Assembly (NCBI GenBank): GCA_963844235.1
Contig: CAWJNF010000004.1
Location: 930,001 to 994,000, forward strand
DNA: 64,000 bases
Direction of reading: 5' to 3'
DNA from: CAWJNF01 sp963844235
GTDB taxonomy: Bacteria; Actinomycetota; Thermoleophilia; Gaiellales; Gaiellaceae
Shown: in pieces, positions 41,165-49,888 of the stretch
How positions within the stretch are numbered: the first letter of the stretch is position 1
Layout: every line of letters begins with the position of its first letter
Position numbers and translations under genes: made by a program
Notes under the pieces: generated by a model
Seen by the model: only the letters and a program-made list of their open reading frames with translations
Database searches by the model: none
Told to the model about the DNA's origin: nothing

Positions 41165-41622
41165 CGCCCACGCATTTCTGCCCGGTGGCCGGCATCTCAA
41201 ACCTCTTGCCGACCGTCCCGAGGGACGGGTAGTTTCGTCCGGATGCCAGCCGGGTGGGCCGGTGACATGATCGCGCTACTCGCAGTCTTCATACTCGTGG
41301 CCCTCCTGTTTGGGGCCGGTTTTGCGGCAGTGGCTGTTCATCGTCGCCGCCGTGGTACTGGCGCTCTGGCCGATCGACTTCCTGGTAGGGATGCTGACGC
41401 GGCTGGTACCGCTGGTGGGTGTACATACCGGGCACGGGCGCGTGGGGGCCGCGGAAGCGGCCTCCATTCGTTTCGGCCGGGACGAGGTTTGGAGGCTTGC
41501 ACGAGCGGGTAGAAGAGTTGTGTCCTCTTCCTCCGACCGGGGCGGCACCAGCTCTCGCCGCCCCGGTTGCCCCTCTCGATGCGGTAGGGGACGGAAGGCG
41601 AGGCGGTGCGCTCGGACGGGGC
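41165..41622. other. Gap with possible frame-broken small membrane ORF and regulatory hairpin
   Basis: ATG 41267 opens MIALLAVFILVALLFGAGF, which in another frame continues QWLFIVAAVVLALWPIDFLV. This looks like a small two-helix membrane protein with one frame shift near 41310, but no stop is found where expected. A SigB-like promoter follows at 41487-41512. A perfect 11-bp stem (ACCGGGGCGGC, 41536-41546, with GCCGCCCCGGT, 41557-41567) lies in the leader of the SpoIIE gene and could be a terminator or attenuator. Confidence 0.35.
41487..41512 (+). promoter_or_regulatory. SigB-like promoter upstream of the SpoIIE phosphatase gene
   Basis: GTTT (41487-41490), 16-nt spacer, GGGTAG (41507-41512). 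The leader to ATG 41623 would be about 104 nt and includes the 11-bp hairpin. Confidence 0.5.
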
Positions 41623-44196
41623 ATGACTCGTGCCCCGACCTACGATGAGGTCGTGACGCCCCGCTGGCTGACTCTGGTTCCCCGCGTCGCCGGCGCGCTC
41701 GCGGCCATGGTCGGCGCGACGGCCCTGATCGGATGGATCACGGGTTCGGAGCCGCTGCGGGAGTTCGTGCCGGGGCTGACCTCGACGCGGGCGAATACCG
41801 CGCTGTGCGTCGCGCTCCTCGGGTGCGCCCTCTGGCAGCTCGGCTCCCCTGTCCGTCGCCTTTGGCCCGACCGGCTCGCCCGCACAGCCGCCGCGGCCGC
41901 CGGCGTGCTGGCGCTGGTGACGCTGTGCGAGTACGTGGCCGGCACCGACATCGGCATCGACGAGCTCGTGTTCGAGGACCCGGCCGAGGTCGCCTTTCCA
42001 GGCCGGATCTCACCCCAGACGGCAACCGCCATCGTCCTGCTCGCCGTTCCTCTGCTGCTTCCGAGAGCACGCTTTGTCGAGGCGAAGCAGGCAAGCGCGG
42101 TCGCCGCGGCGGTGATCGCGATCGCGGCACTGCTCGGCTACGCCTTCTCAGTCGCCGGTTCGTTCGGCATCGCCGACCTGAGCGCCATGGGCGTTCCCGG
42201 CGTGGTGGCCGTGCTCTCCGTCGCGACAGGAATCCTGCTCCTGGAGCCCACCCGGGGGGTCGTCGGCCTCTTCCTGAAGCGAACAGCAGGCGGAGGAGTG
42301 GCCCGGGTGCTCGTCCCGGCAGCGCTCGTGATTCCAGTCGTTCTCGGCCTCGGGCTCTTCGTCCCTGAGACGCGCGGCCTTATCTCCGACGGCGTCGCCG
42401 CCTCGTTGTTCGTCGTCTCGAGCATGGTCGCCGGAGCGACATTCGTGCTGCTGGCGGCCCGGTTGCTCCACAAGCTCGACGTGGAGGCTCGTGCAACAGA
42501 GGCACGCGTCGCGGCGGAACGGGAAGAGCTGGCCGCGCGGGAGCGAGCCGCCGTCGCGGTCGAGGCCGCACGGCTCGCAGCCGAGCGAGCCACCGCACGA
42601 ATCGCGTTCCTTCAGGAAGCGACCGCAGCTCTATCACAGGCCGCGTCCCGCGACGAGGTCGCGCGTGCCGTCCTGGAGCGAGCTGTCCCTGCGCTGGGAG
42701 CCACCACGGGCGCGATCGGGCTTGGGGACATGACCGGCGCGCCGCTGCTCGTCATCGACGACGGTTGCGAGCAGTCGGCTCCTGAAGGATTCCGCCAGAG
42801 TCTGGCCGCCACCCTGGCGGCATCCCCGCGGACGCCGATCTTCGTCGAGAGCGAGGCCGATGCACGCGAGCGCTTCCCGGAGCTCGCTCCAAAGCTTCAG
42901 GCGATCGGCGAGGCCGTCGCGCTGGTTCCGCTCACCAGCGGCGAGTCGACGATCGGGGTTCTCGCCCTCGGCTTCGCCGACACGCGCGGCTTCACGCACG
43001 AGGATCGCGCGCTTGCGGTCACGCTGGCCGGGCTCTGCGCGCAGGCGCTCGAGCGCGCCCGCCTGTACGAGGAGGAGCGCCGTGTGTCGCTCAGCCTCCA
43101 GCACAGCCTGCTCGGAGACATACCCAGGTCCGTGGCCGGCACGGACGTCACAGCCCGCTACCGTCCCGGCGTCCACGAGCTCGAGGTCGGCGGCGACTGG
43201 TACCAGGTCATCCCGCTCGCGGACGGCCGTCTTGCCTTCTCCGTGGGCGACGTGGTCGGTCGCGGGCTCGAGGCGGCGGCGGCCATGGGCCAGCTCCGCA
43301 GCGCGATCGCGGCCCTCACCGCGGTGTCGTCGAAGCCAGCCGAGGTCCTCGAGGCGCTCGACCGGCTCGCGACGCAGGTCGAGGGCGCGCAGCTCGCGAC
43401 CGTGGTCTACGGGGTGCTGGACCCATCGTCGGGTGAGCTCGCGTACGGCTGCGCAGGGCACCTGCCCCCACTTGTCGTGCTGCCGGAAGGCCGAACCTGG
43501 TTTCTGGAGGAGGGCCGCACAACGCCGCTGGGCGTGTCTCAGGAGAGCCTGCCGGTTGGCGCGCGCACGACGCTGCCGCCGGAGGCGAGGCTCCTCCTCT
43601 ACACGGACGGGCTCGTCGAACGGCGGTCGTCCTCGTTGGAAGCCGGACTGGCACGGCTCGCCGAGGCGGCCGCGACCGCCTGCACCGATGATCCGGACGC
43701 GCTCTGCGATCGGATTCTCACCACGCTGCTCGACGACCAGAGTCGCCGTGACGACATCGCGCTTCTCTGCATAGCGCGTCTTCCCGATTGCGCGCTCGCC
43801 CGGCGCGCACCCGCGGCGCCCGAATCCCTCGCGTCGCTCCGCCGAGAGCTCGGAACGACGTTGCGCGACCTCGGCATAGCCGCTGACGTCGGCCGTGATC
43901 TCGTCCTCGCCTCGGGAGAGGCGCTCGCGAACGCCGTCGAGCACTCGGCCTCTGACGACGGCCCTGGTGAGGTGCTGCTGCAGCTCGACCTCCCCGGGGC
44001 AGGCGAGCTCCGCGTGAAGGTGCGTGACTTCGGGACGTGGCGCGAGGGCGATGCCGCGTCCGACCGAGGCCGCGGCATCGCGCTCATGCGGGCGCTCGCA
44101 GACCGCGTGGACATCGAGCGGCGACCCACCGGCACAGCCGTCGTGTTGCACAAGAGCGTCGAGGTGACGCACCCGCTGTCGACCAGCCGGGAGTAG
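41623..44196 (+). CDS. Membrane-anchored GAF-SpoIIE phosphatase-anti-sigma fusion
   Basis: A 857-residue regulator. Residues 1-285 hold eight or so membrane helices (LTLVPRVAGALAAMVGATAL; SAVAAAVIAIAALLGYAFSV). A coiled coil (EARVAAEREELAARERAAVA) leads to a GAF domain at about 325-480. The PP2C/SpoIIE domain at about 490-710 has metal-site motifs VGGDWYQVIPLADGRLAFSV, GDVVGRG, YTDGLVERR and RRDDIALL. A C-terminal GHKL anti-sigma domain (LASGEALANAVEHSA; VRDFGTW; GRGIALMRAL) ends it. It would dephosphorylate STAS antagonists on a membrane signal and may also bind sigma factor. ATG 41623 (GTG 41654 possible). Confidence 0.88.
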   Translation: MTRAPTYDEVVTPRWLTLVPRVAGALAAMVGATALIGWITGSEPLREFVPGLTSTRANTALCVALLGCALWQLGSPVRRLWPDRLARTAAAAAGVLALVTLCEYVAGTDIGIDELVFEDPAEVAFPGRISPQTATAIVLLAVPLLLPRARFVEAKQASAVAAAVIAIAALLGYAFSVAGSFGIADLSAMGVPGVVAVLSVATGILLLEPTRGVVGLFLKRTAGGGVARVLVPAALVIPVVLGLGLFVPETRGLISDGVAASLFVVSSMVAGATFVLLAARLLHKLDVEARATEARVAAEREELAARERAAVAVEAARLAAERATARIAFLQEATAALSQAASRDEVARAVLERAVPALGATTGAIGLGDMTGAPLLVIDDGCEQSAPEGFRQSLAATLAASPRTPIFVESEADARERFPELAPKLQAIGEAVALVPLTSGESTIGVLALGFADTRGFTHEDRALAVTLAGLCAQALERARLYEEERRVSLSLQHSLLGDIPRSVAGTDVTARYRPGVHELEVGGDWYQVIPLADGRLAFSVGDVVGRGLEAAAAMGQLRSAIAALTAVSSKPAEVLEALDRLATQVEGAQLATVVYGVLDPSSGELAYGCAGHLPPLVVLPEGRTWFLEEGRTTPLGVSQESLPVGARTTLPPEARLLLYTDGLVERRSSSLEAGLARLAEAAATACTDDPDALCDRILTTLLDDQSRRDDIALLCIARLPDCALARRAPAAPESLASLRRELGTTLRDLGIAADVGRDLVLASGEALANAVEHSASDDGPGEVLLQLDLPGAGELRVKVRDFGTWREGDAASDRGRGIALMRALADRVDIERRPTGTAVVLHKSVEVTHPLSTSRE

Positions 44197-44223
44197 CCCT
44201 CGACGAGGTCGCGCGTGCGCCGG

Positions 44224-44250
44224 GTTTCGCCGAGCGGCCCCGCGGGGAAC
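44224..44250 (+). promoter_or_regulatory. SigB-like promoter of the 44262 gene
   Basis: GTTT (44224-44227), 17-nt spacer, GGGAAC (44245-44250), 11 nt before the ATG. Confidence 0.55.
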
Positions 44251-44261
44251 AGCGAGTCAGC

Positions 44262-44483
44262 ATGAGCTTCGGCTTTACAGCGTGCCAGGGCTGCGGCGTG
44301 ATCATGCCACTCAGAAGCGCCGACGAGCACGAATGTGAGCACGACAAGTGGGTTGCCTACCAGGTGGGCTGTTTTCGCTACGAGATCGAGCGGATCGACG
44401 TCGAGTTGTCCAGCTACCTGGAGACCTCACGCGGACGATTCGAAGCCTGGTACGCCGAACGCACGCGCCTCCGCGTCGCATGA
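44262..44483 (+). CDS. Small Cys/His-rich protein
   Basis: A 73-residue protein starting FGFTACQGCGVIMPL with CxxC, then DEHECEHDKW. The four Cys/His ligands fit one small zinc site. A helical, charged C-terminus follows. It overlaps the next zinc-ribbon gene (ATGA), so both small metal-binding proteins come from one SigB-like promoter. Function unknown; a nucleic-acid or protein adaptor role is possible. Confidence 0.6.
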   Translation: MSFGFTACQGCGVIMPLRSADEHECEHDKWVAYQVGCFRYEIERIDVELSSYLETSRGRFEAWYAERTRLRVA

Positions 44484-44830
44484 GCAGGCCGGGGCTGCGA
44501 CGCGGCGTGCTCCACGAGTATCGCTGCTGCGAGTGCGGTTACGGGATCCGGCTACGTATCCCACCCGATCATTGCCCGATGTGCCGTGGCTCGACCTGGC
44601 AGTGGTGCGACGGTGACCGCGGGCGCGGCGGGGGAGCGCGCCGAGACGACCCGTCCATCCCCCCCGACGCGGACCCGCCCGAGCCGGCGCGGATCCCCGA
44701 GCCCTGGCCGCCCCCGGACGAGGCGGATAGGCCGGATCCGGGCCCCCGGCCACCCGAGAGGCCGAAGCCAACGCCGGATGAGCCTGCCGAGGGCGCTGAG
44801 GCGCCCATCCTGCAGGCTTCGTCGTTCTAG
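44480..44830 (+). CDS. Zinc-ribbon protein with Pro-rich tail
   Basis: A 116-residue protein. YRCCECGYGIRLRIPPDHCP and MCRGSTWQ form a rubredoxin-like CxxC...CxxC ribbon (about 15-40). The remaining 75 residues are Pro/Asp/Glu-rich and likely unstructured (PPDADPPEPARIPEPWPPPD). It is coupled to the upstream Cys/His protein. No partner is identifiable. Confidence 0.6.
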   Translation: MSRPGLRRGVLHEYRCCECGYGIRLRIPPDHCPMCRGSTWQWCDGDRGRGGGARRDDPSIPPDADPPEPARIPEPWPPPDEADRPDPGPRPPERPKPTPDEPAEGAEAPILQASSF

Positions 44831-44842
44831 CCCCTCGTCGTA

Positions 44843-45826
44843 CTAGCCGCGAGCTGGTGCTTGCAGCTCCCGCTCGGCCGGCTGACCGGCTCGGAGCTCG
44901 TGGCTCCGCTCGACCTCGGCGTTGAGCTCGGCGCCCAGCAAGAAGGCGAGCGCGGACAGCCAGAGCCACGTGAGCATGATGATCACCGCAGCGAGCGAGC
45001 CCCAGGCCTTGTTGTAGGAGCCGAAGAACGACACGTAGACCGCAAAGAGCCCGGAGGCGGCAAGCCAGACGACGACGGCGAATACCGATCCCGGCGTGAT
45101 GATGCTGAAGCGGCGGTGCTCGATATCGGGAGCCAGGTAGAGGATTCCGGCGAAGAGGGCCAGGAGGCCTCCGATCACAATCGGCCACTGGGCGGCCCAC
45201 CAGAGCCATCCGACGAGCCCTTCGAGCCCGACGGCCTCGCCTACCCACTCCGACAGGTGGGGCCCGAGCACGAGCAAGCCCATCACGAGCCCGAAGGCCA
45301 CGACGCCGAGGGCGAGCATCGCCAGCGCCGTGAGGCGCTTCTTCAGAAAGCCTCGCGTCTCGCGCCGCTCGTAGGCGTGATTCACCGCGCTCATGAGCGT
45401 CTGCATGGCTCCGGTGGCCGACCAGAGCGCGACGATGCCGCCGACCACCAGCAGGGCGAGGGCTCCTTCCTGGTTCTCGACGACTCTCGTCAGGCTCTCG
45501 TCTATCAGCGAGACCGCCTCGGCCGGCACGACGGTGGCTACCCGCTCCATGACCGTGTCGACGGCCGATGGCCCGGCGAGCAGCGAGAAGAGACCGAGCG
45601 ACAGGAGAAGCGTGGCGGGGAGCGCCAGGAACAGAGAATAGGCCATGGAACTTGCCCAGACCGTGAGCTCGTCGTCGAGCGCCTCCCTGGCCGAGCGCTT
45701 TCCTATCGCGATCGCGTCACGGGCCGAGAGGTCGCGGAGCTTCGGATCCTCCAGACGCGGCTCGTCGCGCTCGGGTTGGGGCTGGGGCGCCTCGTCGTCC
45801 AGCTGAGAGCGGTCGCTCGCCGCCAT
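44843..45826 (-). CDS. YihY/BrkB family membrane protein
   Basis: A 327-residue inner-membrane protein with six helices. LTVWASSMAYSLFLALPATL (about 53-72), VVGGIVALWSATGAMQTLMS, FVIGLLVLGPHL-like segments and PGSVFAVVVWLAASGLFAVY match the family, formerly called ribonuclease BN or virulence factor BrkB. The final helix carries YNKAWGSLAAVIIMLTWLWL. Both ends are charged. Role unknown. The 210-bp gap after it (45827-46038) has no convincing gene or promoter. Confidence 0.88.
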   Translation of the reverse strand: MAASDRSQLDDEAPQPQPERDEPRLEDPKLRDLSARDAIAIGKRSAREALDDELTVWASSMAYSLFLALPATLLLSLGLFSLLAGPSAVDTVMERVATVVPAEAVSLIDESLTRVVENQEGALALLVVGGIVALWSATGAMQTLMSAVNHAYERRETRGFLKKRLTALAMLALGVVAFGLVMGLLVLGPHLSEWVGEAVGLEGLVGWLWWAAQWPIVIGGLLALFAGILYLAPDIEHRRFSIITPGSVFAVVVWLAASGLFAVYVSFFGSYNKAWGSLAAVIIMLTWLWLSALAFLLGAELNAEVERSHELRAGQPAERELQAPARG

Positions 45827-46038
45827 CTATGTGCTCGAGTGGCGGTCAGCCGACGCCGAGCGGGCGCTCACGCTCGGCCGTCACGGGCTCGTCGATGGTC
45901 GGCTGCTCGAGCCGCGTTTCCGGCCGGCGTCCATCCGCCGACCCGGTCGTAGTCCCGGACGTGATCCCTCTCTATTTGCCGGAGGATGCGTGCCATGGGG
46001 GCGTTTTCCCGCTCCGATGCGTCGGGAAACCAGGCGCG

Positions 46039-47148
46039 CTACACGACCGACGTCTCCGACCGCTCCCAGGGGCTTGGCTGACCGGTGCCGGGCAGACAAC
46101 AGCCTGGCGCGCAGACGTCGTGGGCAGGCCCGTAGCGGCCGATCGCCCGCCGCGGCGCCTGGAAGAGCCGCTCCTCGACCAGCTCACGGATAGCGGCGAC
46201 GAACGCCGGGTGGGTGCCGACCGCGGGAGCGCGCACGAGCCCGAGACCGAGCTCGCTCGCGAGCCTGCTCGCCTCGACGTCGAGGTCGTAGAGCACCTCG
46301 ATGTGGTCCGAGACGAAGCCGAGCGGCGAGAGGACGACGTCCTCGACCCCCCGCTCGGCCAGGCCGCGGAGGTGATCGCAGACGTCGGGCTCGAGCCATG
46401 GCGTGCGCGGCGAGCCGCTGCGGCTCTGGTAGACGACGGCGTGCTCAGGTGCTCCTGCACCGTCGGCGACCAGGCGGGCAGCTTCGGCGAGCTGCGCCTC
46501 GTAGCGGCAGCCTCGGGCCATCGCGAGAGGAATCGAGTGCGCCGTGAACGCCACGTGCGCGCGGGCGCGCCGCGACGCGGGGATGCGCTCGAGGGCAGCG
46601 CGAAGAAGCTCGGCGCCGGCCTGAACGAAGCCGGGATGGTTGTAGAAGGCGCGCAGGCGCGAGATCTCCGGCGCCCCGTCGCCGAGCGCCGTCTGCGCCT
46701 CGTGGATGTTCTCCCGGTACTGCCGGCAGCTCGAGTAGCTGCTGAATCCGCTGGTGAAGAACGCGAGCGCTCGCTCGACGCCGTCGGCTGCCATGTCGCG
46801 GATCGTGTCGGCGAGGAACGGGTGCCAGTTGCGGTTGCCGACGTAGATCGGCATGTCGATCCCGTGCTCGAGCAACTCGACCCGGAGCGCCTCTGCCAGC
46901 GCCCGGTTCTGCGCGTTGATGGGGCTGACGCCGTCGAAAAGCGCGTAGTGCTCGGCCACAGCCTCGAGACGCTCGCGGGGGACATCACGCCCCTTCGTCA
47001 CCGTCTCGAGGAACGGCATGACGTCGTCCATCCCTTCGGGGCCACCGAACGCGACCAGCAGCAGGGCGTCGAAACCCGTCCGCGTGTCGGTGCCGAGGGC
47101 GCCGTCTGCGGGCGGCTTGAGGGAGCGATCGCGGCGCGGCGCGGTCAC
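46039..47148 (-). CDS. hemH: Ferrochelatase (coproporphyrin type expected)
   Basis: A 369-residue ferrochelatase. FDALLLVAFGGPEGMDDVMP opens the protein, IYVGNRNWHPFLADTI and VAFTAHSIPL (active-site His) follow, then VVYQSRSGSPRTPWLEPDVC and LSPLGFVSDHIEVLYDLD. CysRQYREN and the C-terminal VCAPGCCLPG supply the four Cys of a [2Fe-2S] cluster, as in actinobacterial enzymes that insert iron into coproporphyrin III. A GTG start overlaps the MFS stop by 4 bp. Confidence 0.92.
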   Translation of the reverse strand: MTAPRRDRSLKPPADGALGTDTRTGFDALLLVAFGGPEGMDDVMPFLETVTKGRDVPRERLEAVAEHYALFDGVSPINAQNRALAEALRVELLEHGIDMPIYVGNRNWHPFLADTIRDMAADGVERALAFFTSGFSSYSSCRQYRENIHEAQTALGDGAPEISRLRAFYNHPGFVQAGAELLRAALERIPASRRARAHVAFTAHSIPLAMARGCRYEAQLAEAARLVADGAGAPEHAVVYQSRSGSPRTPWLEPDVCDHLRGLAERGVEDVVLSPLGFVSDHIEVLYDLDVEASRLASELGLGLVRAPAVGTHPAFVAAIRELVEERLFQAPRRAIGRYGPAHDVCAPGCCLPGTGQPSPWERSETSVV

Positions 47149-48365
47149 GCGCCCACGCTAGCAACCGGCTCGCTCGCCTCCGCGTGGCGGCGGTCGGCGG
47201 GCAATCCCGCCGCAAGAACGTACGCGAGCCCGGCGAATCCGGCGATCGCCCAGATGACGGCTGTCATGCCAGCGGCGTCGCCGAGCACGCCCAGCAGCGC
47301 GACGACGCCCGCACCGATGCCGATCCCGAGGCCTAACACGACGCCCGCCGCGAAGCCGAGGTAGCCGGGCAACGCGTTCTGGGCGATGACGATCAGCGGG
47401 TAGAAGTTCGCCCCCTCGACGAACCCGAGCGCGGCCATCAGCGGGAACAGCGTCCACGTGTCCGCGAAGGGCAGCGCGACGGCGAGAGGGACCCCGAGCG
47501 CCAGCGACCAGACGACCACGGGACGGAAGCCGTAGCGGTCGGCGAGCCTGCCCCCGATGATGGTGCCGAAGGCCCCGGCGATCAGCATGGTGGCGACGGC
47601 GGCGTTCCCGTGCGCCGCGCTCGAGGCGAGCTCCGCGACGACCCAGAGCGGCACCGCGTACTGGAGCCCGAAGCCGACGACCACCCGCGCCGTTGCCGAC
47701 CCCGACGCGAGCCCGAACGGCCGCCACTCGTTCCTGGATGCCTCGCCGGGAAGCGCAGCGTCGCCATGGCCGGGCCGCGAGCGCTCGAGGTAACGGGTGT
47801 TCAAGAGCACCGCCGCGCCCGCTGCGAGGATCACCGCGCCGACGACAGGCGTGCCCGACACGCCGAGCCAGAGGGCCACCGGCGTCATCAGGATCGGCCC
47901 GAGCGCGAACCCGATCGTGCCTCCGACAGCGAAGACGCTCATCCCCGCACCTCGACGCGTGGCGGAGACGTAGCTCGCGAAGCGGACGGCCTCCGGATGG
48001 AAGGCCGCCACTCCGATGCCCCCGACGAGCAGGGCGACGGCGGTGGCCGCGTAGCTCGTGACGAGGCCCGAGACGGCGAGCCCGCTGCCGGCCAGCAGGA
48101 GCCCCGCCCACATGAGCCAGCTCGCCCGTACCCGGTCCGCGTACACGCCGAGCAACGGCTGCACGATCGACGAGCCGAGGCTCGCCATCAGGAACAGCGC
48201 GCCGGCAGCCGCGTACGAGTAGCCGCGATCCAGGATCAGGAATGGAAGCAGGGCCGGGACGCTGCCCTGGAAGAGGTCGGCCGCGAGATGCCCGGTGGAG
48301 AGGACGGTAATGCCCCGCCGGTCGACACCCGGCGGAAAGACCGTGCCGATCAACCCCTCCCGCAC
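47145..48365 (-). CDS. MFS transporter, fosmidomycin-resistance (Fsr)-like
   Basis: A 406-residue 12-helix transporter. The N-terminal LSTGHLAADLFQGSVPALLP matches Fsr-type proteins, and QPLLGVYADRVRASWLMWAG is the loop 2-3 motif. HPEAVRFASYVSATRRGAGM is another conserved stretch. Substrate is unknown; coupling to ferrochelatase by a 4-bp overlap could hint at a porphyrin or iron-related compound (inference). GTG 48365 follows TACGCT by 6 nt. Confidence 0.85.
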   Translation of the reverse strand: MREGLIGTVFPPGVDRRGITVLSTGHLAADLFQGSVPALLPFLILDRGYSYAAAGALFLMASLGSSIVQPLLGVYADRVRASWLMWAGLLLAGSGLAVSGLVTSYAATAVALLVGGIGVAAFHPEAVRFASYVSATRRGAGMSVFAVGGTIGFALGPILMTPVALWLGVSGTPVVGAVILAAGAAVLLNTRYLERSRPGHGDAALPGEASRNEWRPFGLASGSATARVVVGFGLQYAVPLWVVAELASSAAHGNAAVATMLIAGAFGTIIGGRLADRYGFRPVVVWSLALGVPLAVALPFADTWTLFPLMAALGFVEGANFYPLIVIAQNALPGYLGFAAGVVLGLGIGIGAGVVALLGVLGDAAGMTAVIWAIAGFAGLAYVLAAGLPADRRHAEASEPVASVGA

Positions 48366-48432
48366 TCAGCGAGCGTATCGGGGCAGCCGTTCGGGCCGTC
48401 CCGGGACCGACCGCCGGTCGGCTCGGCGGACG

Positions 48433-49858
48433 TCAGGCGGCGGCCGCGAGCCCCGACGCGCGTACGAGCGTGCCGGCGCGAGCTGCCGCCTCGGTGGCGG
48501 CGCTCTCCTGGCCGCGCGCCCGCTCCAGCTCACCTTGCTTGAGCCAGTTGTAGGGGCTCTCCGGCCGCGCAGCCATCCGCTCGCCGAGAAGGAGCTCGGC
48601 GACTTCGAGCGATCCGCCCCTCAGCGCTGCCTCGAGCAGCGTTCGCTGCACCGCGTCCCGCTGGGCGTGGCTTCCGCCGAACTCGTTGAGGTTGTGCCTG
48701 ATCGGCATGAGCTGCTCGACGGCCTCCCGGTAGGCGCCCTTGCCGAACGCGACGATCGAGCGGCAGACCGGCAGGCCGATGCGCGCCGTCATCCCGTAGT
48801 TCGTCACGCCCGGATGGCGCTCGGCCAGCCAGCGCTCCCGGTCGCTGACGAGGCGCTCGGCTCGGGCGACGTCGCCGGCGCCCACGAACGCCATCGCCGC
48901 GTGCATGTCGTTGAACGCGTAGCACGGCGAGCCGACCAGCCGCTCCCACACCTCGGCGAGCGGCTGCCAGCGCTCCGTCTGGTCGATGCCGTCGAGCAGC
49001 AGCCGCCAGAGCAGCGCGGACGCGTCGCACATCTTCACCGAGACGTTGAGCGCCGGCTCGACGAAGATCCGCCGGTCGTAGACGTCGAGGACAGTCGGCG
49101 AGGTTGCCGGCTTCGAGGTTGTACAGCGCGTAGTGCCACCAGTTGTGCACCTTGAAGTAGTTGTTGTCGGCCCAGTCGTCCATCCGCTGCTCGAAGAAAC
49201 GAACTCCTTCGCCGAAGCGCGCCTGCATCTCGTAGTCGTGGACGACCGCGTGGATGGCCCAGACGTCCTTCGGGTCGAGCGCGAGAGCGCGCAGGCCCAC
49301 CTCTTCCGAGCGCCGGTAGTCGCCCGCTTCCTCGAGCCCGAAGGCGTACATGCCGAGCACGGGCCCGTAGAGGGGGTCGTCGGCCGACCAGGCTGGCAGC
49401 ACCTCGGCGACCCGGTCGCGGAGCGAGAGCGCGTCGCCCGTGAAGTAGTCGATGTTGTGCCCGACGAAGAGCGCGAGGACATCGCGAGGGTACTCGCGCG
49501 TCAACTCGCGGAGGATCCGGGCAGTTCCGACCATGTCGCCCTCGACGAGGGCGTCGACCGCGGCGACGTGGGCGCGCTCACGCGGTAGCAGTCCGTCTTC
49601 CGGCACACGCGCGCGGAAGTCCTCGATGAGCTTCCGCCCGTCGTCGACGTCGCAGGGCTCGGTCGTCAGCAGGCACAGATAGGTCCGGAGCACGTTGACC
49701 ATCGGGCAGCGCTCGTCCTCCTGGTACGCCTCCTCCGGCAGCCGCAGCATCGCCGGCCCGTAGTGGAGGAGCTCGGCGACCGCCTCGTCGTACCGATCGA
49801 GGGCGCCGCGGCACGCGGCGGTGAGCTCGACCCCATGCTGATCGGTGGCCCGCACCAT
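48433..49858 (-). pseudogene. TTC38-like tetratricopeptide protein gene with a frameshift
   Basis: Two frames join into one about 475-residue TPR protein. The first ends with HNWWHYALYNLEAGNLAD; after the break near 49092 the other frame continues VLDVYDRRIFVEPALNVSVK. VGHNIDYFTGD and HAVVHDYEMQARFGEG (before) and YAFNDMHAAMAFVGAGDVAR (after) resemble tetratricopeptide repeat protein 38. The break can be healed by one base in the minus-strand run GCCGACTGTCC. Function of bacterial TTC38 proteins is unknown. Confidence 0.75.
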
Positions 49859-49888
49859 TTTCAGTGGCCGTTGTATCAGAGGCTCCCG

